Source of the DNA: Flammula alnicola
Taxonomy: Eukaryota > Basidiomycota > Agaricomycetes > Agaricales > Strophariaceae
DNA: 64,000 nucleotides
Reading direction: 5' to 3'
Assembly: GCA_015499995.1 (NCBI GenBank)
Contig: JADNRV010000198.1
Location: 1 to 64,000, forward strand
The position numbers and the translations under genes were made by a program. A model generated the notes under the pieces. It searched no databases. It was not told the origin of the DNA and saw only the letters and a list, made by a program, of their open reading frames with translations. Within the stretch, counting starts at the first letter, position 1. Each line of letters opens with the position of its first letter. This document shows, in pieces, positions 35,065 through 46,779 of the stretch.

Positions 35065-36601
35065 AAAGTTGGGTCTGAAGTCATTATGTGATTGATATGT
35101 TCTCGTAGGCCAGGTGTGTTGTGCTCAAGTTGAGAGGCACTTGTCAAAAACAAGTAATGACCTTAACCCCGACCTTCCCTTGAGAAAAGAAACTTGTACC
35201 GAAGTTGCCTCCAGTTGCAAATATCGCTCGGCGCTCAGAGACATTGCCTGAATTAAGGTGTGAAGGCCGTGTCGATCGATTTCCGATTTTCTGGCGTAAT
35301 ACATAGCAACTTACCTAGCTCTGTATCATTCAGACATTCGGCATTTTGGAGAGTTTCAGGTTCATCCATGTGGCATTCCTCTGAGTCAGATACGGCGCGC
35401 TCATGCAGCTGTAGAAGGCGAAGGGGTCGAAGTTCAACGTTCAACGTTCAACTTTCAACATCCAACTGCCAGCGTACCTTCAATGGCATGTACACGGCTG
35501 TGTCGGGAACGAATCGGGGATGCGAAGGGGAGGGCAAAGAGTTGCAACGGGACGCAGAAGCCAACAAGTTTGTCATTGAATTTCTTGAGCTAAACGACTT
35601 ATTGTAGGCAATGAAGTGAAGAGGACCTGAGAGATAGAACCATTCTGTGTGTAAGTAACGAAAGGACTGAGCAAGAAATAAATATTTCGCGGGAATTGCC
35701 GATAGATTTTGTCCTGGAGCCAAGCGGTTCTATCGTACAAACTTACTCGTCATCACAGCTTTACATTGTCTCTACCTTAGCCTGAATCTACCTCAGCCTG
35801 AAGCTTAGTTTGGATGGTTCTATCTCGACGCCTACCATACAACGACCGTCAGGACCCTGTTGACCTCTTTATGATTTGGACTTACTTGGGTTACAATGAG
35901 TTTGATCTTTGGCACTATCCTGGACCCCCAATAATGACTCCTGCTTGTCCTAAAATGCTTTTTTGATCTGTAAATTTTCTTTGACCAACTTTTTGTATGT
36001 CCTTTGTTTCATGGGGTCACTGGTCAACACGAAACACATCATTCAGCTTTGTTGACACTCGGCGTTCCACACGGGGGGCTATACTACAAGCCCGACCATA
36101 GAGGACCCCATCTAGATCTTATCGAGTGGATAAGCTCTCGTGAACTCATGGGCGATTTATGCAGAGGCCACCATCAATCGCGACTAGAACATTTTACAGC
36201 TTATCAGAGGTGAGAAAACAAGTTACGATCTTCAATCGCAAGAACTACAATATTGACCGATTTGTAAAGCGGTAATTAACATTTCACGAACCACATTTGT
36301 CCCGCGACGCATCAGGAACGGGCGCCCTACCACCCTGTTAAGGATGTCAGTAGCCCTTCTTTTAGGTACTACCAAGTCATATCCATCACTCACAAGTTCA
36401 GACACATACCCTCGATCCGTGATCGGTGAATGACTGGACACTGTAACTTAGGCTTTCATCTGGCCTTGATCCAATCATGTCAGTGGATGTCCTTCGTACG
36501 TTACACACAAACTCTGACGAAATCCTAACACTGGAATAATACAAATAGGCTCGTGTTCCTCCTGTAGTCGTCAGTTCTTTCACAGCAATCCCAGTTTTAG
36601 C
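35065..36601. other. Degenerate stretch upstream of tyrosinase 1
   Basis: Follows the broken NACHT gene. Short open frames on both strands (for example 35253-35444 and 35448-35723, minus) show no domain. A repeated word aacgttcaac occurs near 35433-35457. The last 150 bp is the tyrosinase promoter. Confidence 0.4.
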
Positions 36602-37957
36602 ATGCCTTCGACTCGCTTTCTCATCTTCGCCTTATTGGCTCTCATCAACACGATCTATTCTACCCCAGTTCTCGCTCAAGGGAATCAAGGACATAACTCT
36701 TCGAACCGTGGTTATCATCCAGGCTCTTGTGAAAACCTGCTCCAGCGTCGTGAATGGTATATTCTCTCTAAATTCTGACTATCCTGCACCGCTGACTTTT
36801 TCCCGCAGGAGGACATTAAGTGATACCGAGAAGGCTGATTACATCACGGCAGTCAAGTGTCTTCAGGCACATCCAGCGATTAATCCTGTCTTCAAGGCCG
36901 CGAAAACGCGATTCGACGAATTTCAAGCGTACCATATTCAACAAGCTGACAAGGTCCATGTTACGGTAAGTTGGGCGTTCCTTCCTCTACTTATTGTACT
37001 TCGTGAATATTGATCACAAATCACAATACCAAAGGGGCAATTTCTTCCATGGCATAGACATTTCGTGAAAAGATATGAACTTGCCCTTCGGGACGAATGT
37101 GGGTATAAAGCTGCGACTCCGTGAGTTTTCTAACACCCTTCATATCAGTCGGCAGCTAATATTTGTGTATTTTTTAGGTACTGGGACTGGACTCAAGATG
37201 CTGACGAAGCTTCCTCGTATGTTTCATTGCCATGGTCGAGATTTTTGACAGAAATTGACCATATAATTTGCACCGTTCTAGAATTTCAGGCGCGCCAGTT
37301 TTTGATCCTATTACTGGGTTCGGCGGCGATGGTGTTCCAGGGACTTACACCCTTCCGCCAAATATATCAAGTGATAATAGGGTCATTGTCCCCGCTTTCC
37401 GCGGCTGCGTTCGCGATGGTCCTTTTGCAAACTACACCCTTCGCCTTGGCCCCGGAAAACTGATCACCGAGCACTGTTTAACGCGTGGCATTAATAACGA
37501 TGCCAGAAAATACCTTACCTCCTCCGCAATGGCGAATGCTACGAAGTTACCGACATTTGAACTATTTCGAATCGAACTGGAGGGGGAACCTATCACCAGT
37601 GATCACAGAATGCACGACGGCGGCCACATCGCCGTTGGCGGAGAAATGAGCAACTTCTACTCTAGCCCAGGAGGTACGTATACTTTGCCTCGTCAATTGT
37701 TTAATTTCCAACGATATATTTTCTTAGATCCGCTCTTTTACCTGCACCACGCCAATTTAGATCGCATCTGGTGGAACTGGCAGCAGATGCTCCCTACGCG
37801 CCTTTTCGAGATTTCCGGACGGTCCACTATTGTACCTCCTTTTGTCAACGTTACCCTTGACCATCCGTTACAGATGGATAGTGCCCTTGGCCCGACAGTT
37901 CCGATTCGCGAGGTCATGGATATCCACAGTGGACCCAATTGTTATACCTACGTTTAG
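36602..37957 (+). CDS. Secreted short tyrosinase, copy 1
   Basis: Type-3 copper oxidase that hydroxylates and oxidises phenols, feeding melanin formation. ATG at 36602 opens a signal peptide (TRFLIFALLALINTIYS). Six or so exons follow. The CuA site shows [18 protein letters not shown] after EFQAYHI; the CuB site shows MHDGGHIAVGG and, across an intron, [17 protein letters not shown] Cys pair occurs at [12 protein letters not shown]. The protein is roughly 340 residues, without the C-terminal caspase-like extension of the large fungal tyrosinases, and ends GPNCYTYV. N-glycosylation sites (NYT, NVT) fit secretion. It forms a direct tandem with the next tyrosinase, to which it is very similar throughout. 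Confidence 0.9.
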
Positions 37958-38993
37958 TATGATTCTGAAGATTTTGGACATTCTTACATACCTACTCCCG
38001 ACGCCAATAATTAGAATGGAAATAAATAGAATTTCCGCATATTTCAAAATAGAATATTTCTTGCCTCGCTCTCATGATAGTGAGAACGAGAGCAGCAAAA
38101 CACCATTGGCATTTCATGTCTACGCTAGCGACGACTGCACGTGAGGAGAACGGAATTTTCAAGTTCCGACTTATGAATTGGATTCTACCTGATTCTACGA
38201 ACCACACAATTCAGAGCACCACTGCGTCTCCTTCACCAGCGGAGTGTATGCGTACTGATAGTTGCCCCATCCTTCCCCCATTCTCACTGGCGCCGGCGCT
38301 ATCTTGAGTCTATTTCAGTACTCGTGGAAGGTTTGCCAGCCCCTGGACCCTGGACCCCCCTGCAGTGTGCGTCTTGCGTTTTTGGATTTGCTTGGACTCG
38401 AATCGGACACCTCCAATTAGCAGCTCCAGTTATTGATAGTCTCCCGAGCCGACCTTCGATGGTGATAGTCGATCAACTTGGAAGTTGATGATAAGGGGTC
38501 CTGTCTGAGACTGGAAATATTCAGCTAGCGTTTCATGTCCAGCGCCGCGCCAGGACTCCTAACTCCCAGCCGCCGCCGGTTCTCGGTATATCTGATCGTT
38601 CATGTTTATGCTTTGTGCTCTGAATCTGGCATACGCTCTCGGGAACTGCCCCTCTTCTCTATTTTTATAAAAGGTATGTTTTAGGAGAAGTTTAAGTGGT
38701 TAATCTCGTGACTCCTATCCTTTGCCCTCTTGGAAGAGTCGATCCCTTCGTTCGATTTCGTTCGATTAGCCTGTGAGGGTCCAACCATCTCCTTGCACGC
38801 AACGGCTGATTCTCCTAAGTATGAGCTCGAGAACGTCGATCACGGCAAGTGACTGGCCTTTTGGCCTCGATCCAATAACGTTACGACTGAGGTCTTTCCG
38901 GAAGCCCCTATAACACCCAAACACAGGCATATAAATATGCCAACTTTCTCCAGTTGGCATCGTCGCTTCAGAGCAGCCTACCGTATTCCCAAT
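37958..38993. other. Spacer between tandem tyrosinases; TATA box at 38930
   Basis: About 1 kb. A TATAAAT at 38930-38936 sits 58 bp upstream of the ATG at 38994, supporting that start over the in-frame ATG at 38937, which nearly overlaps the box. No other gene is visible. Confidence 0.5.
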
Positions 38994-40338
38994 ATGCGTT
39001 CAGCTTCTTCTCTGGTCTTCGCCTTGTTTGTCCTGGTCAACGCGATCTATACCCAAGTCGTCGGGGCGAATGATCAAGCTTTTAACTCTTCTACTTCGGG
39101 TCGTGTCCATGGTGGTACCCAAAGAGCTTGCGAGAAGTTGCTTCTGCGTCGTGAATGGTACAAACTCTATTTATGTTCTTTATTTCCATGACTAACCTTT
39201 TGCAGGAGAGCAATGACCAACTCCGAGAAGGCCAATTATATCACGGCGGTCAAATGTCTTCAAGCCCGTCCGGCTCGTGATCCTGCGCTCAAAGCTGCGA
39301 AAACGCGATTCGACGAATTCCAGGCTTATCATATCACTGAGGCGGATAAGGTCCACATTATGGTATGCCGTTCCTATATAATTCATGCACTGGATATTGC
39401 TAATATCAGTATTTCAGGGCCAATTTCTTCCATGGCACAGACAGTACGTGAGGAGCTACGAGCTCGCTCTTCAAAACGAGTGTGGATATAAAGGCGCTAC
39501 TCCGTAAGTTTTTTTTTTGCGATTCTAAATCCCCTTCGCAAACTAATACATATTTCGATAGCTATTGGGACTGGTCATTGGACAGCGATTCGCTATCCTC
39601 GTATGTTGGATTCCTACCATCGACACTTTGATTATGGCTCACTATAAAATTTCTCCTGTTTCCAGTCTTTCAAACGCACCAGTTTTCGATCCTATTACTG
39701 GGTTTGGTGGTAACGGTGTTCCTGGTACTTACACCCTCCCACCAAATATACCGGCGGACCACAGGGTGGATCCTCAAGGCTTCGACGGCTGTGTTCGCGA
39801 TGGCCCTTTTGCGAACTACACCCTCCATTGTGGCCCTGGAAAATTGACCACCGACCATTGCCTCACGCGTCATGTCAGACCCACTGCCAGGAATTACCTC
39901 AATTCCACCGCTGTGGCCAATATCATGAAGCTCCCGACCTTCGAATTATTCCGCGTCGAGCTGGAAGGACAACCCGTTACGAATGGTTTCAGAGTACACG
40001 ATGGCGGCCACTGGGGCATCGGAGGAGAAATGGGAAATTTCTATTCTAGCCCAGGAGGTACGCATACTCTCAGTCATTCATTTTTCTGGTGTTAACAATA
40101 TATCATGGTAGACCCTCTTTTCTATCTCCACCACGCCAATTTAGACCGTATCTGGTGGAACTGGCAACGGATGCTTCCTTCGCGCCTTTACGAGATTTCT
40201 GGAAGGTCCACTCTTGTTCCTCCGTTGCACAACGTCACCCTTGATTTTACATTGCATATGGGTAGCCTCGGTTCCACCGTGCCCATTGGCGAGGTTATGG
40301 ACATCCACAGCGAACCCAACTGCTATACCTACGTTTAG
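38994..40338 (+). CDS. Secreted short tyrosinase, copy 2
   Basis: Tandem paralogue of the gene at 36602. The chosen ATG gives a clean signal peptide ([20 protein letters not shown]). Exons then read [104 protein letters not shown] and [16 protein letters not shown], so all six copper-site regions are present. It ends EPNCYTYV. Intron positions agree with copy 1, so the pair arose by tandem duplication after the introns were in place. An upstream ATG at 38937 would add 19 residues and spoil the signal peptide. Confidence 0.9.
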
Positions 40339-41040
40339 TTTGATACCCGTATACCTTTTCACTTTTTTTATGTTTCTCTATTTCCTTCGGATGTTATTTT
40401 GGATGTTAGTATTTTCTTTATGATAGTTCCGATTTGCTACCTAGTTTTACGGCTTGCTTTATACATTCTCTTATCCCTAATACTATGATATCTGTTCCCG
40501 ACTCCGGGCCGAACGAGCCGGAAATTTAACGCGCAAAAATTTGGCATTCTCAACCTTACTAACTTCAGACGTCCATGTCAATTCTGCATGTACAGCCCAG
40601 ATGCTGCTGTGAACAACTACGGGCCAATAAAGTTAAACCTGTACTTGAATTCTACAATTCCTCTTATACTTATGCATCACAAACTCAAGGCTTGCTAATG
40701 CTTTCGGGCGCTTAAAGTCGACAACTCACTTTCGAGACCTGCAAATGAATTTTTCCTGCAAGATATCCCAAATGCAGACGCTACCAGTATGGAAAAAACT
40801 TTTTCTAGTTGCATGCATGAGCTTACATCAACCGAAAAAGCCGCGCTGTCCAGGGGCCTATCCCGAATAGCGTTGCTCTGCACTAGACATTTCGCGTTAA
40901 AATCTGCAAGCGCATTTGTACCAAGAAGAAGCCCTGATTCTATCCCTCGGGCCTGTCGATCACTCTCTTTACTACCTCATCGAAAAAGCTTCATAACTGC
41001 GCATGTTGCACAAACTTCGGGTGTGAGTATAACACTATGT
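40339..41040. other. Intergenic, no gene seen
   Basis: 3' flank of tyrosinase 2, T-rich near 40360-40430. Open frames at 40695-41064 on either strand show no domain. Confidence 0.4.
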
Positions 41041-41815
41041 TCCCGGTCATCTTGGAGCCCCTAGCGTTGGCTGCGCCTCTCATACTAGCTCCTCCCTCCA
41101 TTCTTGGCCAATTATACATCAGTAGTGCTGAATTCGTCGCTCAAGGGCGATGCACCTCATTGTCCGCCAGGAATGGTCGATCTCGGCATCCACTTGATAC
41201 ACATCAGACTAACCCACAACGTATACATGCGCACGGATAGGAGAAACCTGAGTGCGACGCACAAGGAGGAATACATCAGCGCTATCAAATCCACTCAGGC
41301 CTTGCGAAACATGACTTCCCACCCTGGCGTATAATCCCGGTTTGATGATTTCCAAGCCGTACACATTCACTCAGCCGATGAAAGTCCAGTATATGTATGA
41401 TAATAATGTAAGTAATAGCCACTGGAAGATTAGAGCATGCGCTTCGAATCAAGGAACATTTTCTTCCTTGGCACCGCCGCTTCGCATGTACAAGGAGACG
41501 CGTCATAACGGCAAATTTTCAGCAGTGAAACTGATATCTCTATCTTATTCTTTCTCCTCCAGATCCTCACTTCTTCCTGCACCACAGCAACCTCGACCGG
41601 ATATGGTGGAAATGGCAGTCAATGGTTTTGGACTGACGTTTAGCATATATCGAAGAGATACAGTATCTCACGTCTACCGAACATAGAACGCACCGCAGAA
41701 AGCTAGAAAATAACGAAATGGCACTCGATTGTCCACTGGATTTCAAATCTCTCAGGCCTAAAACACCCATACGCGATGTAATGGATATCACACTGTGTTA
41801 CATTTATCAATGAAG
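41041..41815 (+). pseudogene. Tyrosinase pseudogene A
   Basis: Remnants in order: a hydrophobic leader-like stretch, then RRNLSATHKEEYISAIKSTQAL, a stop codon, SRFDDFQAVHIHSAD, GTFFPWHRRFA (CuA region, in a different frame), a jump over most of the middle of the protein, then DPHFFLHHSNLDRIWWKWQS (CuB) and PIRDVMDI. Frame breaks and the missing centre exclude function. The right half, from about 41510 on, is present again in inverted orientation at 56.2-56.8 kb. Confidence 0.8.
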
Positions 41816-42080
41816 ACAAAGATACATATTTGTCTGTCTATCTTTTAAACGCACGTCGCAAACGCTCGGGTTTCCCGTCCTCGATATGTATCAATATGAT
41901 TTGAACGCATGGTTCGACGGCATAGAAAGCAACCTCACGAACACGAAGTCGAGGGTATCATACATCCGTTCGCCGGCTATCGGATAAGTCACATTGGATT
42001 CGTAGAATTCTGGAGGGAGAGTCAGGAGTAACAGTCAGAACGTTCTTGGCATGATGACATCACGCGAGCGATGACGCGTG
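41510..42080. repeat. Segmental duplication, copy A (inverted partner at 56.2-56.8 kb)
   Basis: From aaattttcagcagtgaaac (41510) through the tyrosinase CuB exon and its downstream flank to the tcttggcatgatgacatc region (42048-42065), this matches the reverse complement of 56220-56785 with scattered substitutions. Shared noncoding landmarks include gaacgcatggttcgacgg and gaacgttcttggcatgatga. Confidence 0.85.
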
Positions 42081-42109
42081 CGGCGCACAAGTGGCGCACA
42101 TCCCAAAGG

Positions 42110-42174
42110 AGGTTATTCGCAACTTTCCGGGATTTGAACGGGACACCGCAGATCAATCGAACTGCGAATAACCT
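42110..42174. repeat. Short inverted repeat (12-bp arms)
   Basis: aggttattcgca at 42110-42121 is mirrored by tgcgaataacct at 42163-42174 with a 41-nt loop. It lies between the pseudogene duplication and the CsbD-like gene. It may be a tiny solo terminal-repeat element or simply a hairpin. Confidence 0.6.
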
Positions 42175-42495
42175 CTAATATCGCCATTGTACGACTGCGC
42201 TTGGAGCAGTCCTATGTCTTCCGCATTGCAAGGTGAGATTTTCATGTGACAATGTGGCTAGCTTTTCGGAATGTTTTCGAGCGTTTTGTCCGCGTAGTAC
42301 GAGTCCATCACGGATGTCAATGGCATATAACGTACATAACGGCGCTGGTATTGATGTCTTGCACAATAAACTAAAACCTCTACCCTCATCCGAGGTTACA
42401 AATACATTTAATGTAAAAAGTGGTATAATTTACAATGGACGAGGAATCAAGGGCATTGCTTTATTGCATTGTTGTAAGTCTGTCCGACAAAGCGC

Positions 42496-42950
42496 TTAGA
42501 ACTTGTTGAGTTCTTGCTGCGCTTCTCCTTTGTCATGTTGTGCGTTTCCTGAAATATCCATGAACGTCGTGTCGCAGGTGCGTCTGGGCATATGGGATAG
42601 GCTCACCAGAAAGTTGTTGGACCTTGTCGCCAGTGATCGCGCCGACGACGGCATCTTTCTTGCCAGCGATGCGGTCGGCGGCGCCCTCAACATAGGCCTT
42701 AGCCTGGGCAGCGTTGTACTCTGCCTCTCCTGTGGCGTGCTCCTCCTTTCCGGACTGTTGCCACGTAGTAGCACCGGTGACGTTGCCGATAGTCTCGACG
42801 ACGGTGCCCTTCACGGAGTGGTATTGCCCAGTGACCTTACTGAAAATGAAAACGATTTTAGTAAATACGTTGGTAGATCAGTACAGACAATTTTTGAACG
42901 TACCTGGGCTCTGTGGAGGGTGTACTGTTGTCGGTGGAAGTGGAAGACAT
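42496..42950 (-). CDS. CsbD-like small stress protein, copy 1
   Basis: Three exons from ATG at 42950 to the TAA at 42496. The protein is about 110 residues, hydrophilic and Ala/Gly/Glu/Lys-rich. It shows the repeated helix pattern of CsbD-like proteins: [19 protein letters not shown], then [39 protein letters not shown] and [16 protein letters not shown]. Bacterial CsbD is a general-stress protein of unknown activity; fungal relatives are induced by stress. It is head-to-head with a close paralogue at 43366, sharing a 415-bp intergenic region with a TATA box facing each gene. Confidence 0.85.
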
Positions 42951-43046
42951 TTGATAAATTGAAAAAGTTGGTGGTGAAGATGATTTTCAAGTTGCGTAAA
43001 GATGTGGGGCTTGTAATAATGAAGAGAGAAGAGGATTAGTGGCCTC

Positions 43047-43054
43047 TTTATATA
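43047..43054 (-). promoter_or_regulatory. TATA box for CsbD-like copy 1
   Basis: Reads TATATAAA on the minus strand, about 100 bp upstream of the ATG at 42950, in the shared divergent promoter. Confidence 0.6.
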
Positions 43055-43132
43055 CTTTTTATTTTGAAATATGATCCGTACTCCAGCGAAAGGCCAGAAG
43101 CATGCGAAGGCGATTGAAGAATGAAGCAAGAA

Positions 43133-43159
43133 TGATGACATCATGACGCGATGACGTAG
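43133..43159. promoter_or_regulatory. Clustered CRE/AP-1-like sites in divergent promoter
   Basis: TGATGACATCA, then GACGCGATGACG and TGACGTAG overlap within 27 bp midway between the two CsbD-like genes. These resemble ATF/CREB bZIP sites (TGACGTCA-like) used by fungal stress regulators such as Atf1. A related GATGACATCA occurs at 42055. Confidence 0.5.
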
Positions 43160-43276
43160 TTGTGGGCGTCAAGATCATAGCATAGCCACACGCGCAGTGA
43201 CGCTTTGGTGGCGCCCGTACGCACTACTCCACAGGTAGTCTTCGATCGTATACATGACGCTACTGCTTGTAAGTGG

Positions 43277-43283
43277 TATATAA
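43277..43283 (+). promoter_or_regulatory. TATA box for CsbD-like copy 2
   Basis: TATATAA located 89 bp upstream of the ATG at 43366. Confidence 0.6.
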
Positions 43284-43365
43284 GCCGCCTCAAATTTTTG
43301 GAGGACAGCATTCAGTTTTCAACTTAAACGACTAAACTAGCACCAACTTCACAACCAAATTTGAA

Positions 43366-43822
43366 ATGTCTTCTTCCGCCAGTAACACCGCTTCAGGAGA
43401 GCCCAAGTAAGTTTGACAAATTTATATCCATCCGGGGCGATCTCGAGTATGTCTCGTCTTTACAGCAAGGCTTCTGGTCAATACCACTCCACCAAGGGCA
43501 CCCTCGTCGAGACTATCGGCAACGTCACCGGTGCTACTACGTGGCAACAGTCCGGAAAGGAGGAACACGCCGCAGGAGAGGGCGAGTACAAGGCCTCTCA
43601 GGCAAAAGGCTATGCCGAGGGCACCGCCGACCGCATCGGAGGCAAGAAAGATTCCGTCGTCGGCGCTGTCACAGGCGACAAGGCGCAACAGGCTGCAGGT
43701 CTGTATATTTTTTGCATATTTTTTCTCAAGGTCACAAGGACTGACTTTTTCCCCCTATGTAAATAGGAAATGCCCGAGACGACAAGGGAGAAGCGCAGCA
43801 GACCGTCAACCGCAGCGTCTGA
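43366..43822 (+). CDS. CsbD-like small stress protein, copy 2
   Basis: Three exons from ATG at 43366 (exon 1 ends CCCAA, donor GTAAGT) to TGA at 43820. The product is about 112 residues: [59 protein letters not shown] and [17 protein letters not shown]. It is nearly identical in plan and intron positions to the divergent copy at 42496-42950; the pair arose by inverted duplication. No signal peptide or membrane segment, so cytosolic or nuclear. Confidence 0.85.
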
Positions 43823-43982
43823 GTCGACCCCGCCACCATCCATGCTGCCGCTGGATGATCACATCGTCTGTATAATACCGCACTGGTGTAGAAATAATTT
43901 GTAGCATAGTCCCCAATTCAAACAATACTGCAGGCATACATCATCGTTGAAGTCGTACGAAAAATAAGCAAAAAATACTCGT

Positions 43983-45631
43983 TCATTCTATAGTATATTC
44001 CGGCGGTAACTCGAAAACATTTTGGCCTTGGCCGGCTGCAGGTAGTCGATACCCACTATCTTCGTGCCTCACGAATATCAGACGGTCAGAATTATCGTCC
44101 TCGTTTCCGGGTTGTCCGTCTCGTTGGTTTTCTTGAGCCCGTGTTGAAGAATTTACGCGGTTGACAGATTGACTACTGCCGACTAATGCCTCTGTGGAGT
44201 TGGAACTTGGATCGAGGGTTAGTTGCAGATCAGAACTCGAAGCTGTATTAACCGCCTTTGATGCGGGGTGGTCGATGAAAGGTTCGACGGTACTAGGATC
44301 TCTAACGGGCACCTTGTCTTGTAGACCATCGATGAAAGGTTCGACGGCGTATTCTCCCAGACGTGGACGACGACTTGCATAGGCTGTAGCGAAAGCGGTT
44401 GAGGACGAGGAATCGTCGGCCTCGGGAATCCTGGGTTTTCCGTCCGAGATATCAACAAAAGGGTGGACTGTATTTGCAGCCATTGAAGATGAATTTCCCC
44501 CGACTTCGGTCTGCTTACCGCGCCGATTACGGCTAGTGTTCCTGTGGGTAGGCGAGTCGCGACCACTGAGGAACCTGGTTCGACTATGAAGTAGTCGAGA
44601 GTAATAGGTGGACATTCTACGCCTAGTCCTGCCTGACAATCGAAGGAGACGGTGAGGTTGTGCTGACCAGAAGGAAATGTTAGGGTGTCAAATAGCATGG
44701 TGTTGTATGGCGAGTTTATGCTCGGCGAGGCGTATGCCGCTGAAAAATGTGTACTGGACTTGTTATCCCCGTCAATCGTGTAGGTCCCATCAATGAAAGC
44801 GCCCGAGCTTATATTTTGAAAGGATCCGGGGTCGATTGTAACGATAGAACTCCTTGACAGCGCATACCAAGCAAGAGATGCGCCTGGCAATAGGGACGTC
44901 AGGTAGGCATAAAAATTGAAACAACATGAAGTCAGGTTAAATACCTTCGAAAGGTATGGTTACCGTTGAGGTTTGGTTGATAGGGTTTGTCACATTCGCC
45001 GAACCTAGCGGCGTCCAATCACCAGCATATTGCAGTTGTATATCCGTCGAGTCAACGAACCTGGCCTGAGGCTCCGACGCAGATGTGTTCTGGCTAGGGC
45101 CATACTTGATAAAATCAACCCAAAACTCGCTAGTTGCACTAAAGAGCAAGATGTTCATGTTGATGAGATGGGAGCCAGGCGACAATCCATCGGTCTCGCA
45201 GTAGCTTTTCCATGGGAAACTGTTGAAGGCCTGGTTGGGGACGATGCCAACACCATCGACAAAACACTCCCAAGATGGCATGGGCTCCTGCTGACTGAAG
45301 GTCAGAGCATTAAGAGCGGAGTACGCGCTATAAACGGCCACTCTGGAACCTAAATAAATGTTCACTTGCGCAGGAGCATGCTAGGGCGAGACAGGAACTT
45401 ACCGTTAAAGTTGTATGAGAGACTTCCGTTGGCGCTCGGTGACAGCCCTGACACCCGTAATACATGTGCAGTGCTCTGGAATGCATCAGCCAGACTTGAA
45501 GGGTCGCCTGGATTGTCTGAACCGAATCTGACAAAGTCTGCAGCTGTTTCGCTAAACCACACCGCGGGGCCCGCTGCGGTATAGGTTATCGTCGGGTCGG
45601 AGTCGTCCACCATCGTCCCAGACCACGACAT
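43983..45631 (-). pseudogene. Surface-protein family paralogue 3, membrane segment lost
   Basis: ATG at 45631. Domain 1 opens MVDDSDPTITYT and, after an intron, continues GSRVAVYSAYSALN, PSWECFVDG, FPWKSYCETDGL and FWVDFIKYGPSQ. Domain 2 opens FVDSTDIQLQYAGDW and continues ASLAWYALSRSSI, TYTIDGDN and PITLDYFIVEPGSSV. Where a stalk and transmembrane helix should follow, the text runs GTLAVIGA and then shifts frame straight into the cytoplasmic tail RGKQTEVGGNSSS. The tail ends VRHEDSGYRLP...FELPPEYTIE. In the unshifted frame a different tail stops at 44219. So this copy either makes a soluble two-domain protein or is dead; a consensus error plus true TM loss is also possible. Confidence 0.6.
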
Positions 45632-46463
45632 TGTGCAGCTTGTTTCTCAAGTCAAGGAGTGTTAGAAGTTGGATGTGTGTCGTATATTCGTAAAAAAAGC
45701 ACTTTTGGAAGCTTGTTAGAAAAGCAAATGAATGGTTGAGGATTGGTTGAGGACAAGATACAGTGGAGTAACCCATCAAAACCATCTGTGTGATTTCATC
45801 AGGCATCTGCCGCCTTGAGTTGAGTGTTTCCACGCAGGGGGCTGTCTCCGCCTGTCAAGCTTCAAGCGCTCAGGCTCAAGAGTACTCACAGTGGGAGGTC
45901 CTCAAGTTGCTCTCACGGTTCCAAACACCGAGAGCCCCGTCAACCGCGCTAAAAATAGCAGACAGACGATTACGATGTGGCTATGCATAAAAGGTCGACT
46001 GCGTCTCCAGCGCCTTGCTGCATCAGTCACATTTGTTACGCCTTAAGTGTCATAAGGATAAAGCTCACCATTTCAGAGACTACTTATGTATAGAGACAAC
46101 TATGTTTAGAGAAGACAGGCGAAGGTATTATGATTTCAAAGCGTCCTACATCGTCACTGATTTTACACTTCTTGGAAGGGCTAGGTTGAGCTGAACAAAG
46201 AAACAGCTTCATATTCTATCGACTAACTGGATCTCGTCGCTCATAGCGTCCCAGGCTTCTCTCCCCAGCTGAATCTACACGAATATTCTACTTTAACTTC
46301 AATTTCACGACCTCCTTACCGCACCAATTTCCTTCTTCCTCGTCTACTTGGCAACCCCTAGTTGCATTCGCCGCAGTCATCTATGTCGCATTCTCCCGCT
46401 GCCTCTTGTTCGAATTTGGACACCCCATAGGTAAAACGCTCGCCCTTGCGGGAGGCTTCGCCA
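45632..46463. other. Intergenic, no gene seen
   Basis: Promoter side of surface-protein paralogue 3. The segment near 45780-45990 shares short words with 47230-47400 (gatttcatcaggc, cacagagaacc-like), suggesting an old duplication. No gene supported. Confidence 0.4.
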
Positions 46464-46607
46464 ATGCGGACCGCTGTTGTTGACCCTCAACTTCAGCGCC
46501 GACGCTTCCCGTGCGTTATCATCGGATGCGATCGGCGGTTCACCAGTCAATACACGCTGAAGGTCCACTGCATGGACTCGGAGGCACACAAACCCAAGCC
46601 TACAGGT
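46464..46607 (+). pseudogene. C2H2 zinc-finger gene fragment
   Basis: One finger survives: FPCVIIGCDRRFTSQYTLKVH followed by a disturbed CMDSEAHKPKP. In related basidiomycete regulators this finger (CDRRFTSQYTLKVHMEAHKPKP) is followed by at least two more; here the frame runs into unrelated sequence and a tandem repeat. Confidence 0.6.
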
Positions 46608-46779
46608 ATGAAACTGTACCGCTTTCGAGCAGTCACCTTGGTTTTATTGCACAAGGTGGCTATTGAAAATTTTGCAGTGCACTAGTGATATTATAAATTA
46701 GAATTTGAAACAAGTACAAGATTCGAAAATACGTTATAAGGTGATCGACAAGAACGCAAGTTGAACAAGAATTATATTT

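Noticed and set aside
38937..38993. Upstream ATG for tyrosinase 2
   Set aside because: It nearly overlaps a TATA box and would place 19 polar residues before the signal peptide.
42110..42174. 12-bp inverted repeat as a terminator
   Set aside because: Rho-independent terminators do not apply in fungi and no T-run follows; kept only as a repeat.
42496..43822. CsbD-like divergent pair considered as an inverted-repeat mobile element
   Set aside because: Both arms are intact spliced genes with their own TATA boxes and no terminal repeats or target duplication, so a gene duplication explains it.
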